Shown: positions 53,976-63,986 of the stretch, piece after piece | How the letters are laid out: each line of letters opens with the position of its first letter | How positions within the stretch are numbered: position 1 is the stretch's first letter | Assembly: GCF_022627575.1 (NCBI RefSeq) | Contig: NZ_JADEYQ010000005.1 | Span: 46,013-110,012 of the forward strand | Direction of reading: 5' to 3' | DNA: 64,000 nt | Origin: Sphingobacterium rhinopitheci | GTDB taxonomy: Bacteria; Bacteroidota; Bacteroidia; Sphingobacteriales; Sphingobacteriaceae | Notes under the pieces: generated by a model | What the model was told of the DNA's origin: nothing | Seen by the model: only the letters and a program-made list of their open reading frames with translations | Database searches by the model: none | Program-made: the position numbers and the translations under genes

Positions 53976-55172
53976 ATGCTGAATAAAACATTAAAAGAAA
54001 AGAATAAAACAATAGCCACTATTTTGGCCTTTGCTGTAATACCAATATCTGGATTAGCAACGGATATATACCTCCCGTCGATGCCCAATATGGGAATGGT
54101 ATTAGGAGCTTCAGAAAGCCAAATTCAACTAACGCTATCTTTATTTTTAATAAGCTATGGTATAACCCAATTTTTCACTGGAGCAATAGTAGATACATAC
54201 GGTAGATATAGGGTATCAATATTTTCATTATTCTTTTTCGTTCTGTCCTTTTGGATCACCGCCAACACCAGCAACCTATATTTAATCTACTTCATGCGAA
54301 TAGTTCAGGGGATACTGTCAGGATTTGCTGTTGTTGCTAAACGGGCCTATTTTGTAGATGTATTTGAAGGAGAAGAAAGAAGACACTATCTGAGCATCAT
54401 GACTATTGTTTGGTCACTTGCCCCTATTATAGCACCTTTTATAGGCGGTTTTTTGCAGATACATTTTGATTGGCAGGCAAATTTCAGCGCATTAGGAATC
54501 TATTGTTTAGTGGTATTAATACTAGAGCTTATATTTTCGGGAGAAACGATCAAAACACGTAATCCAATCAGTATTAACTTCCTGTTTACATCTTTCAAAG
54601 AGATGTTCAAAACGGTAGATTTCTTCTATGGGATGTTGATATGTGCTGTCAGCTATAGCTTAATAATGTTTTATAACCTTTGTGGCCCATTTATTATCGA
54701 GTCGACCTTAGGATATTCTGCTATTACTACGGGGTATATTTCCCTATTAATGGGCTTAGCATGGATGTGTGGCGGATTTTTTGGGAAAGCACTTATTAAT
54801 AAAGCATTTTTACCGAAAATAAAAATGGCCAATTATTTGCAGGTATTATTCATTATTATCATGCTAGGAAGCTCATTTTGGATATCTACACTATATACCT
54901 TAGCCATTTTTGCTTTTTTGGTTCATGTAACAGCAGGATTTATGTTTAACAATTATTTTTCCTACTGTTTAGGAAGATTTCCACATGCCGCAGGAATAGC
55001 TGGAGGGCTCACGGGTGGCGTCACTTACGTCTTGACATCAGCAATCAGTTATACGGTTGTTACTTTCATGAAACCCGTATCCCAAGAAAACCTTGCCATC
55101 GGTTATTTTATAATAGCACTATTAGGGCTAGGCGTATTGATCATGATAAAAATCAGAAAGGCACACCATTAA
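53976..55172 (+). CDS. Bcr/CflA-type MFS multidrug efflux transporter
   Basis: Proton-driven drug exporter with 12 membrane helices, inner membrane. DHA1 signatures are visible: helix 1 SGLATDIYLPSMPNM (Asp at about 30, essential in the Bcr family), motif A-like GAIVDTYGRYRVS between helices 2 and 3, and motif C-like region LAPIIAPFIGGFL (about 150-162). 398 residues. Single gene. Substrate cannot be stated. Confidence 0.88.
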   Translation: MLNKTLKEKNKTIATILAFAVIPISGLATDIYLPSMPNMGMVLGASESQIQLTLSLFLISYGITQFFTGAIVDTYGRYRVSIFSLFFFVLSFWITANTSNLYLIYFMRIVQGILSGFAVVAKRAYFVDVFEGEERRHYLSIMTIVWSLAPIIAPFIGGFLQIHFDWQANFSALGIYCLVVLILELIFSGETIKTRNPISINFLFTSFKEMFKTVDFFYGMLICAVSYSLIMFYNLCGPFIIESTLGYSAITTGYISLLMGLAWMCGGFFGKALINKAFLPKIKMANYLQVLFIIIMLGSSFWISTLYTLAIFAFLVHVTAGFMFNNYFSYCLGRFPHAAGIAGGLTGGVTYVLTSAISYTVVTFMKPVSQENLAIGYFIIALLGLGVLIMIKIRKAHH

Positions 55173-55284
55173 TCTAAATATTACAGTCATTATATCAAGA
55201 CAAATGACAGCATAATGGTAAAGAGGAAGAAGTTTACTGCTAAGGCGATTTGGCAGCCTAATAGTTAGTTGTTGATTTTAGACA

Positions 55285-55686
55285 TTAAAAAACGTAAAAA
55301 ATAATCGTTGAGATAGCTATACCAATTAGTATTCCAATCAAAATCCATGTAAATTTTGAGCTTTCAACGACCTCCACTTTTTCTTTTCCTATTGTTTCTT
55401 TATTATAATCATAATACGCACGTAAATCATTCGCAACAATGACGACATCTATCGTTTTATCTAGCTCTTTACGTAAATAGAAAAAAGCTAATTCTGTAGA
55501 TATATATCCAGCATTATTATCCTCTACATTCTGGTACTGCAAAAACTGCTCTAATGCAGCATCTGTATCTTCACCAAAGACAAAGTCCTTTTGTGAATAA
55601 TTATTATTAACAACAGTATTCAATTTAGCTTCTACCTCAATCAATGTGGATAGTAACTCCTTTGAATTATATGATATTTGACTCAT
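55285..55686 (-). CDS. Tail-anchored hypothetical protein
   Basis: 133 residues, not recognised. A soluble helical N-terminal part (KELLSTLIEVEAKLNTVVNN, ELAFFYLRKELDKTIDVVIVANDLRAYYDYN) ends in a single C-terminal membrane helix (about 112-131, FTWILIGILIGIAISTIIFYVF, given as its two halves ILIGILIGIA and ISTIIFYVF), a tail-anchor topology. It is 136 bp downstream of the exopolysaccharide-type operon on the same strand, with no clear terminator between. Confidence 0.55.
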   Translation of the reverse strand: MSQISYNSKELLSTLIEVEAKLNTVVNNNYSQKDFVFGEDTDAALEQFLQYQNVEDNNAGYISTELAFFYLRKELDKTIDVVIVANDLRAYYDYNKETIGKEKVEVVESSKFTWILIGILIGIAISTIIFYVF

Positions 55687-55821
55687 TTAAAAAGGCTAAA
55701 TGTAAAAAAAGCAAAACTTTCATTAAATATTTGTCAAATATCACAATTTCATTACATTTTTCCTTGAATTAGTTTAATTATTATAAATAATAAAGTCCCT
55801 TTCTAATAATAAATAGTATAA

Positions 55822-56361
55822 TTATTGAATACCCTTATTCAAATCCTCATCTAAATAATATCCTTTGGAGCTTTCATCTCCATCAACAAATTCCTTAATA
55901 CCACCCGAAGCTTTTACCTCTTCGCTATACATTTCTTCATAATCTTTGGTATATAATGCATTTGGGACGACATTAATATCAAAGACCAATTCTTTAAATA
56001 ATTCGTTTTCAAAATTACCATATAGTGTGATAAAATGTTTAACGTATCCTATATTCTTAGCACTGTTATAAGTTAAGGTAAGAATACGTTCTTTTCCCGG
56101 AGGAATAGTAAACATACCAAAGCCTTCTTCAACATTCAAACAACCGCAAGAAGTAATAATATCCGTAATTACCAAAGGATTTTTACCTGTATTTTTTAGC
56201 GTAAAGGATATATCCTTCAATTGCCCAGCAAGCACAGGGTAATAATGACGATTATTATCTTGTACTTCCATACTTGTTTTCTCTTTTGAAATATCTTTAC
56301 AAGAGATCATTAGTACCATTACACTAAGTACAAACAAAAAATTAATATAACTGTATTTCAT
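55822..56361 (-). CDS. DUF1573 lipoprotein
   Basis: Lipoprotein (signal ending LMISC) with a DUF1573 Ig-like domain: the family pattern FTLKNTGKNPLVITDIITSCGC is at about 55-76 (written here in pieces: FTLKNTGKNPL, SCGC), followed by IPPGKERILTLTYNS. The domain is a small beta sandwich often fused to or placed beside envelope proteins. The acidic C-terminal tail is unique. The ATG at 56361 overlaps the end of the DUF4838 gene by 20 bp, so it is the last member of the operon. Role unknown; a periplasmic accessory to polymer export is a guess. Confidence 0.82.
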   Translation of the reverse strand: MKYSYINFLFVLSVMVLMISCKDISKEKTSMEVQDNNRHYYPVLAGQLKDISFTLKNTGKNPLVITDIITSCGCLNVEEGFGMFTIPPGKERILTLTYNSAKNIGYVKHFITLYGNFENELFKELVFDINVVPNALYTKDYEEMYSEEVKASGGIKEFVDGDESSKGYYLDEDLNKGIQ

Positions 56362-58474
56362 CGCTAGCAATTATTGATTTATTTACTTCTCTACTTTTAT
56401 ATATTTTTATTTCCAATTTTTTACCATTAGAAATAGCTATTTCTTTCTTAAGGTTTACGACATTCTCTTTATATTCGAAATCTGCAGCACCAAAAGTATG
56501 TACTATCTTGCCATCTATTAGTACTTCCACCATTTGGGGCGATAACATTCGATGCCTTTTATTAATCAAAAACGAAAGCTCTAATATAGCATCACGTTTA
56601 GTCAAGGTATTCAATTCACAACTCAAAAGAACATCTTCTCCTGCAAGAAACCACCCTTGATGAAAGTCAGATTCAAATCCTTTTATATTGTCATAAAGAA
56701 GACTCGAATGATCAATCTCTTCTCCGGAAAAAATCCCCTTAGCTTGGATTGATTTAATTTTATTAATCGGATAACGCTTTTTTTTGAGTACATCCCATTC
56801 TTTCAAAAATATCTTTAACTCGCCCTTCTCTTCTTTATAATTCAAAATATCATACGTCAATGCTTTTCTCAAACGTACTAAAGTAGCATCATTGTCAGAA
56901 GAGAACTCGATAATACCATTACTATTTTTCAAAAAGCCATTTTGCAAGCTCCCTTGATGATAATTCAATTGCAACTGCACATAACTAAGTGCACTTATTA
57001 ACTGGTCTACCTGCTCATATTCATTGCCTTTCAATTGACCTTCTATAGCAATTAGATCTGCATAAAAGCGCTTAAACTTAGCGGGATTTAAATACGTCAA
57101 CATCGCTGTACGAAAAGAACTATACATATCAATATTCATATTTCGATCATACATCCCTTTTTCCATATCAAGGAAATAATCCGAAATCAGTGTACCACTA
57201 ACCGGATAAAATCGTTCATAATAACGCTTTACCAAATCATTAACTGATAATGACGGATCAATCATTATTGCACTAAGCACATATGTTTTGACATCATCAA
57301 ATGGCGCATAATCGTATCCACTACCATTCATAAATATACCGTCTACTCCTTCATTTTTAAAAAATAGAAGCTGCTCTTGGACACGCATTAGATTTGGGAA
57401 AGGCGTCAAATATTCATCAAAATTTGAAATATAATCCCACAAATATACAGCCGGTGTTTTTTTCTTCCATTGCCCTAGCAACGTAGAAAAACGACGAACA
57501 TGGCTATTTCCTTTATCCAAAATTGGCGCCTTCGAAATATTTACTGTACTTAGCAAAACTCCAGTATTCGGTGCCATGTTCACTAAAGGTACTTCTTCTG
57601 TTGTACGATATCCAATCGTATAAAAATGATCCTTGGGAAATTGCTCTCCCAGTTGATTCATTAATGCAATAACAGCAGGCGTAGCATTATTGGTTTTATT
57701 CCCTAGTTTTAAACACGCATCGCACATACATACCTTATCATTATCATTTGGAGAAATCGTAAACCATTGTGGATTACGATTATCAATCCCATGATTATCT
57801 ACAATATATTGTACAATAGCATTCTTTGTTTCTATTGCTGAAAAACAATATTGCTCGTTGTCGCGTTTTCCACCTACTAAAGCATATATATTATTGCTGT
57901 ATCCTACCGGGAATACTTTCCCAAGGTTATGTCCCCAAATACTCCAGTCACGATCTACATTATTAGTAAACAACATTCCAGAAATATCTTGATCCATATT
58001 TGGTCTTAAATGTGGATCTCTATACTGAAATGCAAAATTTACTTTTCCTGTTTTAAAATCTACATAATTAGGGACCAAATCAGAAACATCCAATTGATGA
58101 TATATCGCCATATAATCAATCAGCATATACGAAATCCAACGTAAGACGGCTCTATCTTTACCATAGATAGAGAGTTGACCTTTTGCGTTGATGATTTCGT
58201 AATCGCAATCTAAATCAGGCACTATTTCTATATAAATCTTGCTCCTCTCAAAACTAGAATCCTCCTGCTCGGTATAAGCTATCGCCAGCTTTTCCTTATT
58301 AAGGTTTCTCTTATCAAGATGGTAGAAAAAATATTTAGCGGCTTCTAAACTAGCTGCATCACCATTTGAAAGAACTAATAATTTATTGTCCGAAAAATCA
58401 AATCCTTCTGCCTGGCTGATAGATGTTCCAAATAGATAAAATAATAATGCTAAAAAGGCACTAAAACGATACAT
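56342..58474 (-). CDS. DUF4838 secreted protein (glycosidase-like)
   Basis: Exported 710-residue protein with signal peptide (ending SQA). A GH20b/alpha-glucuronidase-like N-terminal domain (about 25-120) leads into the DUF4838 core (about 160-430), recognisable by the cysteine cluster CMCDACLKLG, TIGYRTTEEVP, and WDYISNFDEYLTPFPNL; its relatives have a TIM-barrel glycosidase fold. The last 130 residues form a beta-sandwich domain. It overlaps the upstream TPR-barrel gene by 14 bp. It likely trims or modifies the polymer made by the adjacent GT2. Family call good, enzymatic activity inferred. Confidence 0.8.
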   Translation of the reverse strand: MYRFSAFLALLFYLFGTSISQAEGFDFSDNKLLVLSNGDAASLEAAKYFFYHLDKRNLNKEKLAIAYTEQEDSSFERSKIYIEIVPDLDCDYEIINAKGQLSIYGKDRAVLRWISYMLIDYMAIYHQLDVSDLVPNYVDFKTGKVNFAFQYRDPHLRPNMDQDISGMLFTNNVDRDWSIWGHNLGKVFPVGYSNNIYALVGGKRDNEQYCFSAIETKNAIVQYIVDNHGIDNRNPQWFTISPNDNDKVCMCDACLKLGNKTNNATPAVIALMNQLGEQFPKDHFYTIGYRTTEEVPLVNMAPNTGVLLSTVNISKAPILDKGNSHVRRFSTLLGQWKKKTPAVYLWDYISNFDEYLTPFPNLMRVQEQLLFFKNEGVDGIFMNGSGYDYAPFDDVKTYVLSAIMIDPSLSVNDLVKRYYERFYPVSGTLISDYFLDMEKGMYDRNMNIDMYSSFRTAMLTYLNPAKFKRFYADLIAIEGQLKGNEYEQVDQLISALSYVQLQLNYHQGSLQNGFLKNSNGIIEFSSDNDATLVRLRKALTYDILNYKEEKGELKIFLKEWDVLKKKRYPINKIKSIQAKGIFSGEEIDHSSLLYDNIKGFESDFHQGWFLAGEDVLLSCELNTLTKRDAILELSFLINKRHRMLSPQMVEVLIDGKIVHTFGAADFEYKENVVNLKKEIAISNGKKLEIKIYKSREVNKSIIASDEIQLY

Positions 58475-61271
58475 TCAGCTGAAAATATAAATTATAGAAA
58501 TCCCTAAAGGACGAAGGAGATAGTACAGATTCTCCTCTAAAATTATACCATGTTCCCATTACACTAGCACCTATATTCTTCGCCAAAGATCGCCCTACTC
58601 CGGCCCCTACCATTGCATTAAATACGCTAAAGCTATTATAAAATTGATTATTCAACAATTCAATATCTGGAGAGTTACCAACACTTCCTACAGCAAGTAA
58701 ATAATTCTTTGGATTGTTCATAAAGTACTGTCCTTTTAGTCCGACGCTGTATAAATATATACGTTCACCATCACTATCTAAAAGGAAATTATTCAACTTA
58801 GCAGACAATTTGAAATCTTCAAAATCCTTCGTTAATCCTACATTGAGGTTGAATAAATTTTGCTCCGTATACAATGCTCTAAAACCGAGCCCGACTTCGG
58901 CTTGCCAAGTAGGCTTAAAGTCGTATAAAGCGGTGGCATTAGCCATTACTTTAGCAAAATATTTATTTGATAAAGCTAAATCGATACGCGTAGAAAGCTT
59001 TGTCCCCCAAGGTTGTGTCCATTCTACTTGCCCTTGAATACCTTTACCATCTTCTCGTCCAGCATAATTTGCTCGCGCAACGTAGGATGATCCATTCGAA
59101 TTAAGCCGACTATATTCAAAAGTAGAGATAGATGAAATAGCGTATCCATCACCAAATCTAGCACGCAAGTGTGAAATACTTATATTATTATGATACGTTT
59201 TAGAGGCTAAGAAATTCAAATGGCTTTTAAAATCATCGAGTTCCAATAGCGATGGTTCAAAAAACTGTTGATATACATACGCTGAGTCATAATTTTTCAA
59301 TCCTTCATACGCTAGGCCCTTCATATACTTTAAAGACTTATTGTCCTTATAATATAGAGCAGTATCTAAGACAATTAATGCCGTATTAAAATCTTTGTAT
59401 TTTAACAATTGGCCTGCATATTCTTCTGTTGAATTAATGAAACTATTTACCAATGGCTCATGATAAGATTTTGTCTGTACTTCCTTATGCAACATCGCCC
59501 AAGAATCTTCAAAATTAGCCGGTACTTGATTCAAAGCTTCAGCCAATTTTATTTTGAAAAACACATCCTCTTCATACTCGCTTTCTGCAATTCGCGCATA
59601 GCGCAACATTCCATCGGTATCTTTCAATTGGTAACATAGATTAATCATATAAAGAAGAGCTTCTTTATTATTTGTATCCATCGATAACCAACGCTCACAT
59701 AATCTTTTTGCTTCAGGTAATTTATATTCCTCACGTAAGCTTTTAACCCGTGAAAGAAGTAAATCATTATAACCACTTAATAAACGGGCTCTATCGTCCT
59801 CCATTGCCAACCCTAAAACCTGCTCATAGATACTAATTGCAGATTCGTGATCTCCAAGTTTATCATATAAATCAGATTTCTTAAGCATCAAATCTATATT
59901 ACTAGGCTGATCTAATAACATATCATCCAATACATTTATGGCCTCTTGCAATCTATTGCCAGAAACATAGGTGTTATAAAGGCCTCTTTTTGCTAATGCA
60001 ATAGCTTCCATATCTCCAAAGCGGATAATTTCTTTCCAATTTCTATTGGCTTCCTCTATGTTTTCATCTTGCATATTAGCTTTCGCCTCTTGGGTCAAAA
60101 CGCTAATGTATGCATCGCGAAGGTCACTATCCCCTGGGTACTTCATGAAATATTCACGCGTAAGAGATGCTATTTTAGCCTTATCTCCTAACCGCTTATA
60201 AAGAGTCAATTCTCGCATATCCAACTCTTTTCTATCACCAACACTTTTCCTATGTTTTTTTACCAAAAGAATAGCTTCTTCATATTGTTGCTTGGATACT
60301 AAATCATTAAACACATAATCAAAGGCTTCTTTATTACTGGGTGCTATCTCAAAAGTCTTACCATATAAACTTGCAGGATCATTTTGTTTAGCACTTCTGG
60401 CAGCTTCTAACAAGAAATAATTGTATTGTGAACGTGGAGCACCTCCTTTTTTCATTTGTTGTTCTAAAAAAGAAAGTACTTCAGGAAAGCGTTTTTGATG
60501 TTCCAAAATAGCGATCTTTTTCTGTACAAAATAGTCACTATTAGGAAAGTTATTAAGTCCTCTTTCTGTATAGACTAAAGCATTATTATAATCGCCTGCT
60601 TTTATATAATTATCAATTATAGATTGGTAAGAATCTTGTTTATTAGGCTCTGTAGCAATGCGGCTTTTAGCATAATCAATAGCTTGATCTACTTTACCTG
60701 CTTTTTGAACAGCAATTTGACGCTGTTCTAAAATATACATCTCATCTTTCTTAAAGTCATTATCTTCAGGATAAATCTGAGAAATACGCTTTAATAAACG
60801 ATCTGCTTCAACATGATTACCGACCGTACGGTACAAATCAATCTTTTTACGCCAAAGTCCTTTCCAATATGGGTTGACCTCTAATAGCTCATTGATATAA
60901 CATATAGCACTTGAGTAACGCTTAGTTTCTGTTTCTACCGTCACTAATAAATGCTTAGCATCTACCATATCAGGCATAATTTCCAATGATTTCACCAGTT
61001 GAAAACGGGCTTTATCGTATTGTTTTGTATTTAAATAATACTTGCCCAGAAGCATACGTATATCTGCATCTTTAGGATTTTTTTCAAGGATAGCTTCCGC
61101 TTTCCCTTTCCCTTCTTCCCACTTTCCTTGGTTATATAAACCATTTATTTCCTTTACTTCATCATTGCGCTCAGCAGAAGATTCAACCCGCTGTGCAAAA
61201 GCAAATTGATGTATGGAACATATACAACAAATAACAGTTAATATTTTGACTTTTTTTACTAGCTCAAACAT
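58461..61271 (-). CDS. TPR protein with C-terminal YaiO-type outer-membrane barrel
   Basis: Candidate polysaccharide export channel. Signal peptide at 1-26; tandem TPR-like repeats fill about 30-680 (GKWEEGKGKAEAILEKNPKD, GDYNNALVYTERGLNNFPN, GDHESAISIYEQVLGL among others); the final 245 residues are a beta barrel related to YaiO (SISHLRARFGDGY, LGFRALYTEQNLFNL) ending FQLNVSF. The periplasmic-TPR plus barrel plan equals PgaA/BcsC-type exporters. 936 residues, 21 nt after the GT2 gene and overlapping the DUF4838 gene by 14 bp. Confidence 0.85.
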   Translation of the reverse strand: MFELVKKVKILTVICCICSIHQFAFAQRVESSAERNDEVKEINGLYNQGKWEEGKGKAEAILEKNPKDADIRMLLGKYYLNTKQYDKARFQLVKSLEIMPDMVDAKHLLVTVETETKRYSSAICYINELLEVNPYWKGLWRKKIDLYRTVGNHVEADRLLKRISQIYPEDNDFKKDEMYILEQRQIAVQKAGKVDQAIDYAKSRIATEPNKQDSYQSIIDNYIKAGDYNNALVYTERGLNNFPNSDYFVQKKIAILEHQKRFPEVLSFLEQQMKKGGAPRSQYNYFLLEAARSAKQNDPASLYGKTFEIAPSNKEAFDYVFNDLVSKQQYEEAILLVKKHRKSVGDRKELDMRELTLYKRLGDKAKIASLTREYFMKYPGDSDLRDAYISVLTQEAKANMQDENIEEANRNWKEIIRFGDMEAIALAKRGLYNTYVSGNRLQEAINVLDDMLLDQPSNIDLMLKKSDLYDKLGDHESAISIYEQVLGLAMEDDRARLLSGYNDLLLSRVKSLREEYKLPEAKRLCERWLSMDTNNKEALLYMINLCYQLKDTDGMLRYARIAESEYEEDVFFKIKLAEALNQVPANFEDSWAMLHKEVQTKSYHEPLVNSFINSTEEYAGQLLKYKDFNTALIVLDTALYYKDNKSLKYMKGLAYEGLKNYDSAYVYQQFFEPSLLELDDFKSHLNFLASKTYHNNISISHLRARFGDGYAISSISTFEYSRLNSNGSSYVARANYAGREDGKGIQGQVEWTQPWGTKLSTRIDLALSNKYFAKVMANATALYDFKPTWQAEVGLGFRALYTEQNLFNLNVGLTKDFEDFKLSAKLNNFLLDSDGERIYLYSVGLKGQYFMNNPKNYLLAVGSVGNSPDIELLNNQFYNSFSVFNAMVGAGVGRSLAKNIGASVMGTWYNFRGESVLSPSSFRDFYNLYFQLNVSF

Positions 61272-61292
61272 TTTTTTATAGGTATAAAAATA

Positions 61293-62699
61293 CTATGATG
61301 GAAAGAAACCTTCTCTTCGCATCGATCCCCATTTAATGGTTTTTCGTGTTAAATATTGGAAATATCCTTGCAATGTAAAGATGACAACAAGAGGGTGATA
61401 GACAACAGCCTCGATCGCTGCGAATAAAACAAGCTTGAGATATTGCCAAAAGTTCTTGTACAATTTACCCAATACAAGGTCATAGGATACCGTAATAATA
61501 GATACCGATAAACCTATTAAATAAGCATAAGCGACCATCATCCAAAAAGTATCGAAATTTACCTGACTTGTAATTAATAAGAACAACAGATAAAGCAATC
61601 CTAATACCTCAATAATTGGGGCCAGAAATTCGAAGAAAATGATATATGGCATTATAACAAAACCTAATCTGCCATAGTTCTTATTAAGAAAGAACTTTTT
61701 ATGATCTAGGATACATTGAATCATTCCCCTTCCCCATCGCGTACGCTGACTTTTTAAGAACTTAATAGTTGAAGGACCTTCCGTCCAACACAAACTATAT
61801 GGACATTGCACAATACGATACGGTTTTTTATTCTCCCGCATATAGGCAATCATCCGTAGCGTCATATCCATATCCTCGGCATGGGACTCAGAGTCAAAAC
61901 CACCAGCAGAAAGCACTATTTCTTTATTAAATAAACCGAATCCACCAGAAACATTGGTTACCACATTTATCATAGACATACCCATCTTAGATACCAAGTA
62001 GGATCTAAGGTATTCTGTTTCTTGAAAAAGAGGAATAATTCTATTGGGGGGATTAAACTCCGAAATACGACCATTCTCCAATACACATCCATTGGACATT
62101 CGCATCGTTGCTCCAACAGCGATTACTTGTTTATCTGAATCTAAAACCGGAAGGATAATTTTGCTTAATGTGTCTTTTGCTAAAATACAATCTACGTCAG
62201 TGTTAACAAAATAATCAAACTGTGCTACATTTATACCGGCATTCATCGCATCCGCCTTTGTTCCTCCGTTAAATTTATCGACAACAATCAACTTGTTGTA
62301 CAGCGGATTACGAGAACGCAATACTCTTTTCACAGGCTTACACGCGATTTTATAAATATAATAATACGGAACCTCTTCTAATTCAAACTCCCTGATTAAT
62401 ATTCCCAAGGTAGAATCTTTACTACCATCATTTACGATAATAACTTCAAAATTTGGGTAATCAAGATTTAATAAAGAAGAAACACTATCATAAATAATCA
62501 CTTCCTCGTTAAAGGCTGGAGCTACAATTGATATACCCGGGGCAGCATCTGGAAATTCATTCAGGTACTCTTCTTCTCTCTTTGTATACCGATATTTATA
62601 TCTAATAGTATTATAATAACTCATTACCATCAAGCATAAATAAATTAAAGCCAGAATGGTAGCGTAAAAATAAATTAGATAAGAATAAAAATAATTCAT
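61293..62699 (-). CDS. Processive GT2 glycosyltransferase (PgaC/BcsA-like)
   Basis: Inner-membrane polysaccharide synthase. Membrane helices at about 5-28 and several after 340; the catalytic GT-A domain lies about 55-325. D,D,D,QxxRW signature complete: APAFNEE with DG at 91-92, TDVD at 167-170, AEDMD at 274-278 and SQRTRWGRG at 317-325. GGTKADAMNAG is the usual donor loop. The closest named relatives by architecture are poly-beta-1,6-GlcNAc synthases and related hexosamine/hexose polymerases; the sugar is not certain. 10 nt after the HEAT gene. Confidence 0.9.
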   Translation of the reverse strand: MNYFYSYLIYFYATILALIYLCLMVMSYYNTIRYKYRYTKREEEYLNEFPDAAPGISIVAPAFNEEVIIYDSVSSLLNLDYPNFEVIIVNDGSKDSTLGILIREFELEEVPYYYIYKIACKPVKRVLRSRNPLYNKLIVVDKFNGGTKADAMNAGINVAQFDYFVNTDVDCILAKDTLSKIILPVLDSDKQVIAVGATMRMSNGCVLENGRISEFNPPNRIIPLFQETEYLRSYLVSKMGMSMINVVTNVSGGFGLFNKEIVLSAGGFDSESHAEDMDMTLRMIAYMRENKKPYRIVQCPYSLCWTEGPSTIKFLKSQRTRWGRGMIQCILDHKKFFLNKNYGRLGFVIMPYIIFFEFLAPIIEVLGLLYLLFLLITSQVNFDTFWMMVAYAYLIGLSVSIITVSYDLVLGKLYKNFWQYLKLVLFAAIEAVVYHPLVVIFTLQGYFQYLTRKTIKWGSMRREGFFPS

Positions 62700-62709
62700 A
62701 AATTAAATA

Positions 62710-63876
62710 TTAAACTGGTAATATTTCTCTCTCCGAGATAACATGATTCAACAAAGTATCTTCTACTTGATTATTTTTCGCATTCTGTTGGAGATTATTA
62801 AGTATGCGTTTTCCTTGTTCACCATGATTCTTAATCGCTCTAGCAATTACCATTTTTATGTTTGATTCTTCTGTAGACTTATAGGTTTCAGTCAAGAAAT
62901 TCAAAGAAGTTTCGTCTTTTAGTGTACCTAAAGCCACTATAATAGCGTCCCTCACTAATGTTGATTCTATAGAAAAACGATTGATCAAATAAGGAATACA
63001 TTCTAGGTCACCAAGATTGCCAATAGTCTTAACAATCTGTGCACGAATCAACACATTTTCTTGCTTATCTAACATAAGCAACAAGGTAGGAATGGCTTCA
63101 TGCTGCTTAAAGAAAGCTACCTCACGTAGAATAAAAGTTATATAATCTATATTTTTAGTGTTATTTATCCAACGTAATAGATTAGGTAATTTAACTTCCT
63201 TATCACGTTTGATCAATGTGGAGTGAAGACGTAACTTATCTAACTGCGTGAAAGACTCATCAAAATTATCTTCCATAAATTTGAATGGGTCATAATTGTC
63301 ATTACCTGTATATAACTCCCTAGCAGTTTTTCGTAAATGCTTATCTTTATGAAAAGTAGAGCGGTGAAGCGTACCGATATCTACTCCATTATCGATCTGC
63401 CCAACTACTAACATCGCTTCACGACGTCTAGAAAGTCTAGATCTTTTTATTCTTTTCTCCCAAAATCCCATTATACGAAGTGCTTCTAAGCAAGTCTTAT
63501 AATTGATCTTATTCAACGAACCTTCTTTATCCAGTGTATTTTTTACGTTAAGCACGATATCAGTCAATATATCACCTCTCCAGGATTTCGTTCTACTGAC
63601 TTCATATTGAAGTAACTCTTTTATTTCACTTAATTCATAGTTCGTTTTACTCTTCATTATAAAGAACAATTTGTCTTCAAAAAAATCTGTGGTAACCTTT
63701 ATTCTTTTATCTCTTCTATTAACTTTATAAGCTGCTAAAATTAGGCTTATGAATCCGATTAATGTCACGATCGCCAAAATAGCAACCATAATCACTGTCA
63801 AACGAATAATCAAAGGATATCCACTAAAGACAGATCCAAAGTAACTCAAGTAATACAAATAATAATCAAAATACAT
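62710..63876 (-). CDS. Membrane-anchored HEAT-repeat protein
   Basis: 388 residues. One long N-terminal membrane segment (about 22-52, LIIRLTVIMVAILAIVTLIGFISLILAAYK, in halves of fewer than 20), then a cytoplasmic all-helical part; from about 195 onward there are HEAT/PBS-lyase-like repeats (AIPTLLLMLDKQENVLIRAQ, IVKTIGNLGDLECIPYLI, DAIIVALGTLKDETSLNFL). HEAT proteins commonly precede GT2 synthase genes in Bacteroidota and could act as an assembly or regulatory scaffold for the synthase. First gene of the operon; function inferred from context. Confidence 0.8.
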   Translation of the reverse strand: MYFDYYLYYLSYFGSVFSGYPLIIRLTVIMVAILAIVTLIGFISLILAAYKVNRRDKRIKVTTDFFEDKLFFIMKSKTNYELSEIKELLQYEVSRTKSWRGDILTDIVLNVKNTLDKEGSLNKINYKTCLEALRIMGFWEKRIKRSRLSRRREAMLVVGQIDNGVDIGTLHRSTFHKDKHLRKTARELYTGNDNYDPFKFMEDNFDESFTQLDKLRLHSTLIKRDKEVKLPNLLRWINNTKNIDYITFILREVAFFKQHEAIPTLLLMLDKQENVLIRAQIVKTIGNLGDLECIPYLINRFSIESTLVRDAIIVALGTLKDETSLNFLTETYKSTEESNIKMVIARAIKNHGEQGKRILNNLQQNAKNNQVEDTLLNHVISEREILPV

Positions 63877-63928
63877 AATTATATATTTTATTTTAAAAAT
63901 CGTTAAACGTCAATATTTAATTAAAAAA

Positions 63929-63970
63929 TAAGTATTGTATTTTTATCTTAAAAAGATATACAATTACTTA
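63929..63970. promoter_or_regulatory. Dyad-symmetric element upstream of exopolysaccharide-type operon
   Basis: Outer arms TAAGTATTGTAT / ATACAATTACTTA (one bulge) and inner arms TATCTT / AAGATA give a 42-bp dyad about 55 nt upstream of the HEAT gene start and just before a possible divergent start at 63987. Candidate operator for both directions. Confidence 0.45.
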
Positions 63971-63986
63971 TTAGAATAATCCAATT

